DNA from: Neptunomonas phycophila
Lineage (GTDB): Bacteria > Pseudomonadota > Gammaproteobacteria > Pseudomonadales > Balneatricaceae
Reading direction: 5' to 3'
Assembly: GCF_001922575.1 (NCBI RefSeq)
Contig: NZ_MRCI01000001.1
Span: 2,108,001-2,172,000, forward strand
Length of the DNA stretch: 64,000 bases
Below the pieces are notes generated by a model. It ran no database searches, was not told the DNA's origin, and saw only the letters and a program-made list of their open reading frames with translations. Of this stretch, positions 26,557-36,100 are shown piece after piece; within the stretch, counting starts at the first letter, position 1, and the number at the start of each line of letters is the position of its first letter. The translations under genes were made by a program, and so were the position numbers.

Positions 26557-28677
26557 ATGTTAAACAATAATCAAGCCCTACCGCCGTTACGCCAAGATAT
26601 TCGTTTAGAGTCCGATTCATACGATCGTGCTGGGAATAAACGTTGGCGTATTTATGATCCTTGCCAGCACCGCTTTTTTCAGCTTTGTAGTGATGACATT
26701 CAACTATTAGCCTTTTGGCAAGTAGGGACCGTCGACAAGCTTAAAACAGCACTTGAACGCACAGGGCAGACTCTCAATGCTCAACAGTTAGATGGCTTAT
26801 TAAGTTTTTTAAGTGAAAACAACTTAACCAAAGCAACGGGTAATAAAAATTACCGACATTTGCAAGAACAACACAAGCGAGTAAACCCTACTGGGCTTGC
26901 AAGGCTTTTTAGTCCTCCCAAAATTGTTCAATTTCCTTTATTTTCCCCGCTACCTCTTATTCATTTTCTTCAACCCAGCATTGAGCTTATAGGGCACCGC
27001 GTTTTTATTAGTATCTGGTTATTCATTACGCTCTTTGGCGTTTATCTAACAACCCGCCAGTGGGATGTTTTTGTTTCAACTTTTACCCATTTATTTTCGG
27101 TACAAGGTTTTTTAACGTACGGTGTTTCACTGATTCTACTCAAGTTTATACACGAACTAGGACACGCCTATGTAGCCCATATAAAGGGAGGTAGTGTCGG
27201 TAAAATGGGGATATCACTCTTTATGGGATTACCCATGTTTTACACCGAACTTGCTGGCATTAACCGAATTAGAGACTCGCATCAACGAATGTGGGTAGCT
27301 ACCGGTGGGGTTGCTGCAGAGACTCTCATTGCAGGCATAGCCACCTTAGCATGGGCTTTGTTGCCCGAGGGCATACTGCGAAGTATCGCTTTTATTTTAT
27401 GCACTACCAGCTGGCTAACGACTATTTTAATTAACTTAAACCCTTTATCGCGGTTTGACGGTTATTACTTTTTAAGCGACTGGCTAAAGATAGAAAACTT
27501 GCAGCCTCGCGCCCTTGCCTTCTCACGCTGGTACATAAGACGCCTTATTGTAGGTCAAGCCCTAGAACAACCCGAACCTATGGGCAGACCCCAAATTTGG
27601 CTTTTCTCACTGTACGGCATGCTTGTTTGGTTCTATCAAATTTCCCTAATGATGGGCATTAGCTACTTGGTCTATAGTTTTGCAGATAAAACCATCGGCT
27701 GTTTGTTTTTTGTCTACACCCTCAGCCATTACTTAGTTGCTCCGGTTTACCGTCTGATAAAAGATTCGTTTGCAGCTAGACAACTCATGAGCGTTGTACG
27801 TCGGTTATTCTTGCTCATAATCGCCGCAGGGGTGAGCTTGTTATTACTACTACCGCTCGACCACTCTACCACGGTTCCTTCCATAATGAGCCGTGAGCAG
27901 TTGGCGACAATTCATCCTCCCGAAAATGCCAAAATTTTATCCATCAATGCTAAAAATGGGGACTATATCGCTGCCGATCAAATCATCATGGCCTTCTCCT
28001 CACCCGAGCTGGAATACAAAACCACCGAGGCTATACTGCGATATAACGTCGCCACTGAGCGTCTCAACCGCATCAGCGGATCCGCTAAAGAACTAACCGA
28101 GTCGGTAGTTATTAGGCAGCAGCAAATACAAGCAAAAATGGACGTAGAGGGATTGGCACAACGTGCCGAGAAACTACTTTGGAGAGCACCAGCTAGCGGT
28201 ATTATTGTTGATATTCCCGAGCAAATAGGTGCTCTGCAATGGGTAAGGCCCGATAATCAATTAGGGCGTATTGTAAGCAACCAGTCCCTTCTAGCCACAG
28301 CCTACCTACCTGAAAACGTGTTAAACAGGCTACAGCCAACACGAATCGCGCGTTTTATTCCCGAGGAGCCTTCTCTACCGGTTTACACGCTTAAGTTGGT
28401 TGATATTGAAGAGTCAGCAACCGAATTTATCTCAGATATCAGCCTGAGCTCGCAGTTTGGGGGGCCCATTGCTAGTTATGACAGTGATAGCGGACAGCCG
28501 GTACCTGTCGTAGCACAGCACAAAGTTAGATTTACCGTTAATCACACAATGGCCGATTCTACAACTATACTGAATGCACTTCGTGGTCATATAGAACTAG
28601 AAATACAGCCCGAAAGTATTGCACACCAGATGCTTAAGCAAGTGTGGAAGATACTCATGACCGAGCTTCGAGGCTGA
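26557..28677 (+). CDS. M50 (site-2-protease-like) zinc metalloprotease membrane protein with C-terminal HlyD-like domain
   Basis: A 706-residue membrane protein in three parts. Residues 20-95 look like a small PqqD-like or winged-helix domain (WRIYDPCQHRFFQL). Residues about 145-440 are a multi-pass M50 core with the zinc site HELGH (199-203) and the distal LNPLSRFDGYY motif (Asp301). The last third (about 450-700) is periplasmic and HlyD-like, with a lipoyl-type segment APASGIIVDIPEQIG and a helical hairpin. Both zinc motifs are intact, so it may cleave a substrate in or near the membrane. It sits where a type I system would have its ABC transporter; no ATPase is encoded nearby. Similar 'peptide zinc metalloprotease' proteins accompany HlyD genes elsewhere. 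Export partner, processing protease or both are possible. Confidence 0.82.
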   Translation: MLNNNQALPPLRQDIRLESDSYDRAGNKRWRIYDPCQHRFFQLCSDDIQLLAFWQVGTVDKLKTALERTGQTLNAQQLDGLLSFLSENNLTKATGNKNYRHLQEQHKRVNPTGLARLFSPPKIVQFPLFSPLPLIHFLQPSIELIGHRVFISIWLFITLFGVYLTTRQWDVFVSTFTHLFSVQGFLTYGVSLILLKFIHELGHAYVAHIKGGSVGKMGISLFMGLPMFYTELAGINRIRDSHQRMWVATGGVAAETLIAGIATLAWALLPEGILRSIAFILCTTSWLTTILINLNPLSRFDGYYFLSDWLKIENLQPRALAFSRWYIRRLIVGQALEQPEPMGRPQIWLFSLYGMLVWFYQISLMMGISYLVYSFADKTIGCLFFVYTLSHYLVAPVYRLIKDSFAARQLMSVVRRLFLLIIAAGVSLLLLLPLDHSTTVPSIMSREQLATIHPPENAKILSINAKNGDYIAADQIIMAFSSPELEYKTTEAILRYNVATERLNRISGSAKELTESVVIRQQQIQAKMDVEGLAQRAEKLLWRAPASGIIVDIPEQIGALQWVRPDNQLGRIVSNQSLLATAYLPENVLNRLQPTRIARFIPEEPSLPVYTLKLVDIEESATEFISDISLSSQFGGPIASYDSDSGQPVPVVAQHKVRFTVNHTMADSTTILNALRGHIELEIQPESIAHQMLKQVWKILMTELRG

Positions 28678-28695
28678 AAATAAGGTACACCTATA

Positions 28696-29673
28696 ATGAA
28701 TAGACGACAGTTTTTAGCGATTCCTCCAGCTTTACTGGCGGCTTCACTCATTCCCAATAGCGCCGAGGCAGCTGGCGGCCGACTGCTCTTTGGTTATGGA
28801 AGAACAGGACTTGGTAGCAAGCTGGCCCTTAGCGCGCTGGATATTTTTGAAAAACACAGTATTTATCCTTACCAACTCGAAAATGTTCCTGGCAGGAGCA
28901 CTTTCAATGCAACGGACTCCTTTTTAGCAGCAGCGCCTGATGGCTTAACCATACTGCAGACCCAATCACCTTCGTTGAACATGTTACCGCATATACACAG
29001 TAATATTTCGTATGATCCATTAAAAGATCTACGGCCTTTGGGCATATTGGGTGAGTACACCATCGCCCTCACTTTAGGTCCCTTGGTGTCAAAGGACGTT
29101 AAAAGCATTGATGATTTTGTAGAATGGGTGGAAGAAAACCCCGAATCACGTTATGTAGGTTTTACTCAATATGGTTCACCAGGCCATATGGCACAACTGG
29201 TTCTTGCACGTGGCAAACAAGTGGCTATTAGGCCGCAAGCCTATCGTGGCACTTCAATGATGATTGAAGATTTACTGGACGGCACGCTAGCAGCAGGGAT
29301 GGTTATTACCGGAAATGCAATCGAAAAATTCCAAAGTGGTGAGTTACGCGCAATAGCAGTTACCAGTAAATATCGTCACCCAGGCCTAGGTTGGGGGGCC
29401 GTTAAGACATTTAACGAACAAGGTATCCCTAGCACTAATATTTCTGGCTGGTATGGGTGGTTCGCACCGGCTGACATGGCCGATAGCTTATACCGCCCTC
29501 TCTACTATAAAGTGCAAAAAATGTTGAGCGATCCCAAGTTTCGTGAGATCCAAAAAGAGTTTTCACTAAAGTCCGTTATTTCATATGACACCGTTATTAC
29601 TCAACGCATACAAAATGAACTCGAGTATTATGGCGATATGGTGAAAGAGTACCGAATAGGGAAAGTAAGCTAG
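28696..29673 (+). CDS. Bug-family (TctC-like) periplasmic solute-binding protein
   Basis: This 325-residue protein has an N-terminal RRQFLA motif and hydrophobic stretch suggesting a Tat-type or strong Sec signal (cut after AEA-A near 26). The body follows the tripartite-tricarboxylate binding-protein fold (NVPGRSTFNATDSFLAAAPDG, GSPGHMAQLVLA, YRGTSMMIEDLLDG). Such proteins normally bind carboxylates for TctAB permeases, but no tctA or tctB is present. It follows the M50 gene by 18 bases and ends the operon at a terminator. It may be an accessory or sensing component of the export locus, or an orphan transporter part. Confidence 0.8.
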   Translation: MNRRQFLAIPPALLAASLIPNSAEAAGGRLLFGYGRTGLGSKLALSALDIFEKHSIYPYQLENVPGRSTFNATDSFLAAAPDGLTILQTQSPSLNMLPHIHSNISYDPLKDLRPLGILGEYTIALTLGPLVSKDVKSIDDFVEWVEENPESRYVGFTQYGSPGHMAQLVLARGKQVAIRPQAYRGTSMMIEDLLDGTLAAGMVITGNAIEKFQSGELRAIAVTSKYRHPGLGWGAVKTFNEQGIPSTNISGWYGWFAPADMADSLYRPLYYKVQKMLSDPKFREIQKEFSLKSVISYDTVITQRIQNELEYYGDMVKEYRIGKVS

Positions 29674-29684
29674 TCTTAGATAAT

Positions 29685-29719
29685 CGCCTCACTAACCAGT
29701 ACTCGTAGTGAGGCGTTCT
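29685..29719 (+). terminator. Terminator ending the export operon
   Basis: CGCCTCACTA and TAGTGAGGCG form a perfect 10-bp stem around an 11-base loop, followed by TTCTT. It separates the rightward operon from the leftward fadB-like gene. Confidence 0.75.
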
Positions 29720-29741
29720 TGGAAAAACCTTAGGGCTAGCT

Positions 29742-31883
29742 TTAAAAAAAGCGCTGTCCGGCATCTAATCGCTGAAGATAACTCTCTGGTAATTGATATA
29801 AACCACCAAGGCCTTCAAACCTCCTGACTTGCTTAGCGAATACATCTAAACCCAATGTATCAATATAGCGTAGCGGCCCCCCTCTGAAGCGCGGAAAGCC
29901 TAATCCTAGAATCAAGCCCATATCCGTCTCAGCCGGAGATTCTACAATGCCTTCATCTAAGCAACGCACCGACTCCAAACACATTGGAATCATCATTCGG
30001 GCAATAATATCTTCGTCGCTGATATCCATCCCAGAGCCAACACGCTCATTAATAATGGCTTGCGCAGCCGGTGAGACTTTTTTGAAACGTTTACCGGACT
30101 CATTTTTACCGTACTCATAAAAGCCTGTGCCGTTTTTCTGCCCCAGCGCGCCCTGTGCTAACAAAACCTCAATAATGACATCCCCATCATGTGTCATCCG
30201 TTGTGGGTAACCTGCTTGCAACACTTGATCGGCATGCACCATCGTATCTAACCCTATTACATCGGCTAAATACGCTGGTCCCATCGGCCAACCAAAGCCT
30301 TCCATGACCTGATCAATACGTTCAATACCAACGCCGTCCAACAACAGACGGTTAAAGCCATTAAAGTACGGGAAAAGAACGCGGTTAACTAAAAAGCCAG
30401 GGCAATCATTCACGATAATCGGTGTTTTACGCATTGCATTAGCGTAAGCCACCGTCGTTGCGATGGTTTCCTCATTCGTTTTTTCGCCACGAATAACTTC
30501 CACTAAAGGCATTTGATGAACCGGATTAAAGAAATGCATACCACAAAAGCGCTCAGGCTTTTTAAGGCTATTAGCCAGCTCGGTGATCGAAATGGTGGAG
30601 GTGTTTGAGGCCAGTACCGTCGTGTCGCTTATATGGCTTTCAGTTTCTGACAGTACGGCAGCTTTAACTTTGGGGTTTTCAACGACCGCTTCAACTACGT
30701 AGCCCACACCCTCGAAACCGTCATATGCAAGCGATGGTTTGATATTGCTCAATACTTTATCTTTACCCGCTTCATCCATACGACCTCGCTGAATCGCTTT
30801 ATCCATAATACCACCAGCGGTACTCAATCCCAGCTCTAGCGCCTCTTCACGGATATCTTTCATTATAATTGGCGTACCTGTAGAAGCCGATTGATAAGCG
30901 ATACCACCGCCCATAATACCGGCACCCAACACGGCAGACTTATCAACACGGTGAGCCAGCTTCATTGCAGCTTTAGACTTACGCTTGAGAACTTGATCGT
31001 TCATGAATAAGCCCGTCAAGCTCTTAGCGACGTCGGTCAACGCTAGTGTTGCAAAACATTGAGCTTCAGCGGCCAAGGCGTCCCTAAAAGAAAGAACAGG
31101 ATGGGAAGTAGCCAGTGAAAGTATCGCGATTGGAGCCGGATAGTTCGGACTTAACTTTTTACCATACTGCTCCCTAATCGATTCGCAGGTCTGTTGCCAT
31201 TGTTCATTGTCTGCTTGCGCTGCGTGTTTAAAGTCGCGTTTAGCTTGGTAATCATCACCATTGGCGATAACTTTTTGAAGGAACAGTAACGCTTCTTCAC
31301 GCACTGATTCACTCGGGACTACCGCATCAGCTAGACCTAACGATTTCGCAACATCGGCTGGTTTTGGTTTACCGCTTAGCAACCAATCGACAGCCGTTTC
31401 AGCTCCGACTAAACGCGTAAGCCTCACCGAACCGCCCCAACCAGGGCAAATACCTAGGGTTACTTCTGGCAAACCAATTTTGGCATCTTCAGCCAGTACC
31501 CGATAATCTGCCGATAGCGCTGTTTCTAAGCCGCCACCTAATGCGACACCATTAACTGCTGCTACCGTCGGGAAAGGCAGCGCTTCTAGTTCACAAAGCG
31601 TGTTGTGATATTTCCAAGCCCACTTCTCTATTTCAGCATGCGAATGATTAAATAAACTCGAAAACTCGGTGATATCCGCACCAGCAATAAACAAAAACTT
31701 AGCACTGGATATCAATAAGCCCTTAACTTCACTGGCATGACTGCTAAGCCAGGTAACCGCCTGCTGCATTTCGTCTTGTGTTAACTGGTTTAGCTTGTTA
31801 ACCGGCTCACCTTGCAGGTCTAAAACTAACTCAACTAGGCCACCATCAAGTGGTTGAAGGCGTACAGCACTCCCCTGATACAT
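29742..31883 (-). CDS. fadB: Fatty-acid oxidation complex alpha subunit (FadB type)
   Basis: This 713-residue bifunctional enzyme has an N-terminal enoyl-CoA hydratase and a C-terminal 3-hydroxyacyl-CoA dehydrogenase. The hydratase glutamates are visible in GGGLETALSADYR (Glu120) and LPEVTLGICPGWGG (Glu140). The NAD-binding GAGIMGGGIAYQ is near residues 320-331 and the dehydrogenase histidine lies in MHFFNPVHQMPLVEV. The start MYQGSAVRL was chosen because AAGGAG lies five bases ahead; an ATG five codons earlier has no such site. Sequence blocks resemble Pseudomonas FadB more than FadJ. The thiolase gene fadA, usually adjacent, is absent here. Confidence 0.9.
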   Translation of the reverse strand: MYQGSAVRLQPLDGGLVELVLDLQGEPVNKLNQLTQDEMQQAVTWLSSHASEVKGLLISSAKFLFIAGADITEFSSLFNHSHAEIEKWAWKYHNTLCELEALPFPTVAAVNGVALGGGLETALSADYRVLAEDAKIGLPEVTLGICPGWGGSVRLTRLVGAETAVDWLLSGKPKPADVAKSLGLADAVVPSESVREEALLFLQKVIANGDDYQAKRDFKHAAQADNEQWQQTCESIREQYGKKLSPNYPAPIAILSLATSHPVLSFRDALAAEAQCFATLALTDVAKSLTGLFMNDQVLKRKSKAAMKLAHRVDKSAVLGAGIMGGGIAYQSASTGTPIIMKDIREEALELGLSTAGGIMDKAIQRGRMDEAGKDKVLSNIKPSLAYDGFEGVGYVVEAVVENPKVKAAVLSETESHISDTTVLASNTSTISITELANSLKKPERFCGMHFFNPVHQMPLVEVIRGEKTNEETIATTVAYANAMRKTPIIVNDCPGFLVNRVLFPYFNGFNRLLLDGVGIERIDQVMEGFGWPMGPAYLADVIGLDTMVHADQVLQAGYPQRMTHDGDVIIEVLLAQGALGQKNGTGFYEYGKNESGKRFKKVSPAAQAIINERVGSGMDISDEDIIARMMIPMCLESVRCLDEGIVESPAETDMGLILGLGFPRFRGGPLRYIDTLGLDVFAKQVRRFEGLGGLYQLPESYLQRLDAGQRFF

Positions 31884-32164
31884 ACAAACTCCTTTCATAT
31901 CAAACGGCTAAGCAACCTTAAAATAGTTTTGATTGGTTTAGTTACCTAGCATTTATTAAACCATGCCACAATTTTGGAATTTATGTATCAAGTTACGCTG
32001 TGCTGCACAAAAAATAAATAGTTTAACTTGCTCTAAAGCATACAATGATTAGGTAGAACCTATTATTTGGGGGACTTGGTAGAATTAGAAATAACGATAA
32101 AATTAACGCACCTGCACAAAAGTAGCTCGTATTAGGGTGTATAAAAGACTCTCAATTTGCCCAT

Positions 32165-33106
32165 CTACAACGTACTTTGAAATTGCAAACTCACTGCTGC
32201 TGCCGATGTGCGATTCTCAACGCCTAACTTTTTGAAAATTTGCTCGAGGTGCTTATTAACCGTTCTTGGGCTCATGGATAAAATTTGACCAATGTCTCGG
32301 TTGGTTTTGCCTCGTGATAACCACATCAGCACTTCTGCTTCGCGGTCCGTTAGTTCAAATCTATCCCTAATCCTATTTCGTAAACTGAGTTCATCTTCTT
32401 CTACCAACCTAAGTAAATATTCACCGGGGAGGCCAATCCCTAGAAACCGAATAGATATCGGATTCTGGTATGATTTAACCGTTAAGAAACTGTGTTTTTC
32501 AGGTTCGTTATCTAACCATTGCTTGATGGGCAAGCGAAGGCCGTCGGGTAATACATCTATTTTACGTAAATCAGGGTCAACTTTTACTTTAGCGCTTTCT
32601 TCACAGTGCCAAACATCTAACAGAACTCTTGCACTGTGGGTACACCACATTAACGTGCCATGCCGATCGCATGCTAACGCGGCCTGGCTTAACCCATCGA
32701 GTGCAGACCTAGCGCTGCGGGTTAAACGGGAGTTATTCAAATGCACTTTGATGCGTGCTAACAACTCTTCAAGCTTTATAGGTTTGTTAACGTAATCTAC
32801 CCCACCCGCTTCAAATGCTTTTACAACATGTTCGGTTTCGCTTAAACCTGTCATAAACACAATGGGAATATCCATTAAGTCCGTATTTGCCTTAAATGCC
32901 TTACACGTCTCAAACCCATCCATATTAGGCATAATGGCATCCATTAAGACCAAATCCGGCTGAATTTTCTCAGCAATTGAGATAGCTTGCACACCGTCCA
33001 TAGCTACTAGCACAGTGTAATTTTCCATTACTAATGTCGTGTTGAGCATCCCTAAAGATTCGGCAGAATCATCAACAACCAGAATGACACCATTAGCTTG
33101 AGACAT
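32165..33106 (-). CDS. LuxR-family two-component response regulator
   Basis: This is a 313-residue cytoplasmic regulator. Residues 8-123 are a receiver domain with the acidic pair in VDDS, the phospho-acceptor Asp56 in LVLMDAIMP, and the conserved Lys in VNKPI. A middle segment (about 130-245) is PAS-like. Residues about 248-310 are a LuxR/FixJ-type helix-turn-helix (LTDREAEVLMWLSRGKTNRDIGQILSMSPRTVNKHLEQIFKKLGV). The gene follows the large NCS1-kinase on the same strand by 33 bases, so it is its likely partner. The pair probably controls the divergent amide/urea genes, but no operator was identified. Confidence 0.88.
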   Translation of the reverse strand: MSQANGVILVVDDSAESLGMLNTTLVMENYTVLVAMDGVQAISIAEKIQPDLVLMDAIMPNMDGFETCKAFKANTDLMDIPIVFMTGLSETEHVVKAFEAGGVDYVNKPIKLEELLARIKVHLNNSRLTRSARSALDGLSQAALACDRHGTLMWCTHSARVLLDVWHCEESAKVKVDPDLRKIDVLPDGLRLPIKQWLDNEPEKHSFLTVKSYQNPISIRFLGIGLPGEYLLRLVEEDELSLRNRIRDRFELTDREAEVLMWLSRGKTNRDIGQILSMSPRTVNKHLEQIFKKLGVENRTSAAAVSLQFQSTL

Positions 33107-33139
33107 GAAGTTTATTACCTCTTATATTGTGATGCGTGC

Positions 33140-36100
33140 TCATGTAGCCACCTGCTCAGACATTAGCGGTTTACACAAAGCTATGAGCTCAGCAAATTGG
33201 CACTGAGTAACGAGGGCCCTCGCTTTTAAGACATCGGGATGCTTATCATGCGTTTGTTCTATCTCTTTTAATAGCTGATCTAAGCCTTGAAGAAAGCCAA
33301 TCTCAGCCATTGAGATAATCTCTTTCGCCTGTCCAGGTGTTATCACATTTGCAGAGGAGATGTTTTGATGCGCAATAAGCCTAGGTTTTTTAGGTAGTGT
33401 TCGGGGTTCATATTGCCACGTCAGCTTGAGTGCGGAGGCTATATTGGCCAACAGCAAGCTATCCTTCATTGGCTTAGTAAGATAAGCCGAATAGCCGCGC
33501 GTACCTTCTTCTAACTCTGAGGGCTGACGCTCTGTCGCATTAGCTGACACCATAATAACCGGCTGCATCATGCCAATTTGTCGCAAGGTTGCTAACAGCT
33601 CCCACCCCGTTTTTCCGGGCATTGAAATATCCAATAAAAATAGATCAGGCGTTGTCGATTCTAGTGTTGATAAGCACACCTCAGCATTAGGCGACTCCAA
33701 CACAACAAAGCCCAAAGGGGATAAAATTTCGCTCACTAATCCACGGTGAGTGGCATCATCATCGACGACCATAATTGTTTTTTGATCGCCTTTATATGAC
33801 TCGATACGACGTTCAACCGGCTTTTTTTGTATCTGCGCTTTATCCACGCGAGACAGCATAAGTGATAACTTAAACTGGCTACCTTCCTTGGGTATAGACT
33901 CAACAGACAAGTCTCCGCCCATAATATCCGTTAATAAACGCGAAATGGTCAGACCCAAACCTGTTCCTGATATCTGCGGTATGCCGGGTTTACGGATGCG
34001 CTCAAAGGGCTTAAAAATAACTTCTTGATCCTCTTTCTCAATCCCAACACCGGTATCTTTAATCAAAAATTCAGCAACCTGGCTGCGGTAACGTACGCTA
34101 AAAGTAACCGAACCCCTTTCGGTATATTTGACGGCGTTAGATAGTAAGTTGATAAGAATTTGCCGTACATGCTTTTCATCCGCAATAACCACTTTGGGTA
34201 AGACGCTATGCTCGGCATAGGAAAACTCAATACCTTTATCCCTAGCTTGAACACTAAACATCTCAACTAGCTCCTGCATGAGCTCGGGTAATAAAACCTG
34301 ATCCCTACTTAGTTCTAAGCGTCCCGCCTCAATTCGAGATATGTCTAATAAGCCTTCGATCAAATCTTCTAAATGCTCGCCGCTTCTTCGAATGAGCCCG
34401 ACTTTACTCTTATAAGCATCCGGAAAGTTGCGGTCACGCTCAAGTAATTGCGCGTAACCAAGCAGCGAGTTGAGTGGTGTCCGTAATTCATGGCTAATAC
34501 CCGTTAAATAGCGGCTTTTAGCTTGGTTAGCAGAATCAGCTTGCTCTTTAGCTCGCTGCAAAGCGCGATCAGTTTCTTCATGAGCCGCAATTTCTTTAGT
34601 TAATAAGGCCGTCTGACGTTGCGACTCTTCAAGCGCGAGCTGCTGGCTGTCCTTTGCTAATACAAACAGCCAAATCAACACGCCGTTAATAATGAGCAGC
34701 AACAAAAATACTTGTAACAGCGTTGTATAAACCGCTTCTCTCACCGCTTCATCATCAAACGGGAATTGCATGTAGACTAGCCAGAACAAGCTGCCCACAA
34801 TAGTCGCTATCAAAAATAGTAAGCCGCTAAATTGTAAAATCCGAGAGTCTGACCGCGCTGCCATTCTCGAAGGTAAAAAGAACACCACTAACCGGCTTAG
34901 TTGGTCACTAAAGCGCGCGCCCTCCTTACATTGATCGTGACAACGCGCATCCAACGTACAGCATAACGAACAAATAATGCCGCCGTTCACAGGACATTGC
35001 GTTAGATCCTCTATTTCGTAACAATTCTCACAAATAACACACTCGCCTTTTTGCGCTGTGGTGGGCTCCATCATGGAAGAGCGCGCAATGTAATAATTGC
35101 CTTGAGTAAGAAACGCAATAATGGGGGAAATAACAAATGCAGACAGTAACGCAATAAACGGTGCGAACGCCTTTGCGATGGGCCCCAACATCCCCAAATA
35201 ACATACAACGCCGACTATTGAAGCAATCAACATAGCGCCAAAACCTACAGGGTTTACATCGTATAAATGCGCTCGTTTAAACTCGATATGCTTAGGGCTA
35301 TACCCCAACGGCTTATTCACAATTAAGTCGGCGACCAAAGCACCAACCCACGCAACCACTACATTTGAATAGATCCCTAAGATCTGCTCTAGCGCTTCAT
35401 AAATACCTAACTCCATAATCAACAGCGCTATAATGACATTGAAGACTAACCACACCACCCGGCCGGGATGGCTATGGCTTAAACGCGAAAAGAAGTTAGA
35501 CCATGCTAACGAGCCAGCATAAGCATTGGTTACGTTAATCTTTAGCTGCGAAACAATGACAAAAATACCCGCCAGAGCCAATGTAGCTTGCGGGGACTGT
35601 CCCAAATACGAAAATGCAATTAAGTACATTTGCATAGGGTCGTCCGCGACCTCCACACGGACTCCGTGGTTAATCGCAAGTACGGCTAAGAAAGAGCCCG
35701 CCAATATCTTAACCAGACCGGGAATTACCCATCCAGGGCCAGACAACAGCATAGCTAGCCACCAGCGGAACTTTGTTTGCTCTGTCTTTTCCGGTAAAAA
35801 CCGAAGAAAATCGACTTGCTCCCCTATCTGCGCCATTAGTGCGAACAAGATCCCTGAAGCCGCACCAAAATAGATCACATTCAATCCTAAACCGGCTTGG
35901 TTAGGATCCCCTTGCGGTGGATACTGAGTCCAGTCATCAATGACTGATAGCTCATGCTGCAAAATAAAAACAAACGGTAGCAGTTGCAGCACAACCCAAA
36001 CCGGCTGAGTCCATAACTGAAACCGGCTGATAAATGTGATGCCATGCGTCACTAAAGGGATAACAACCAGCGCGCAAATGACGTAAGCAATACCTAATGG

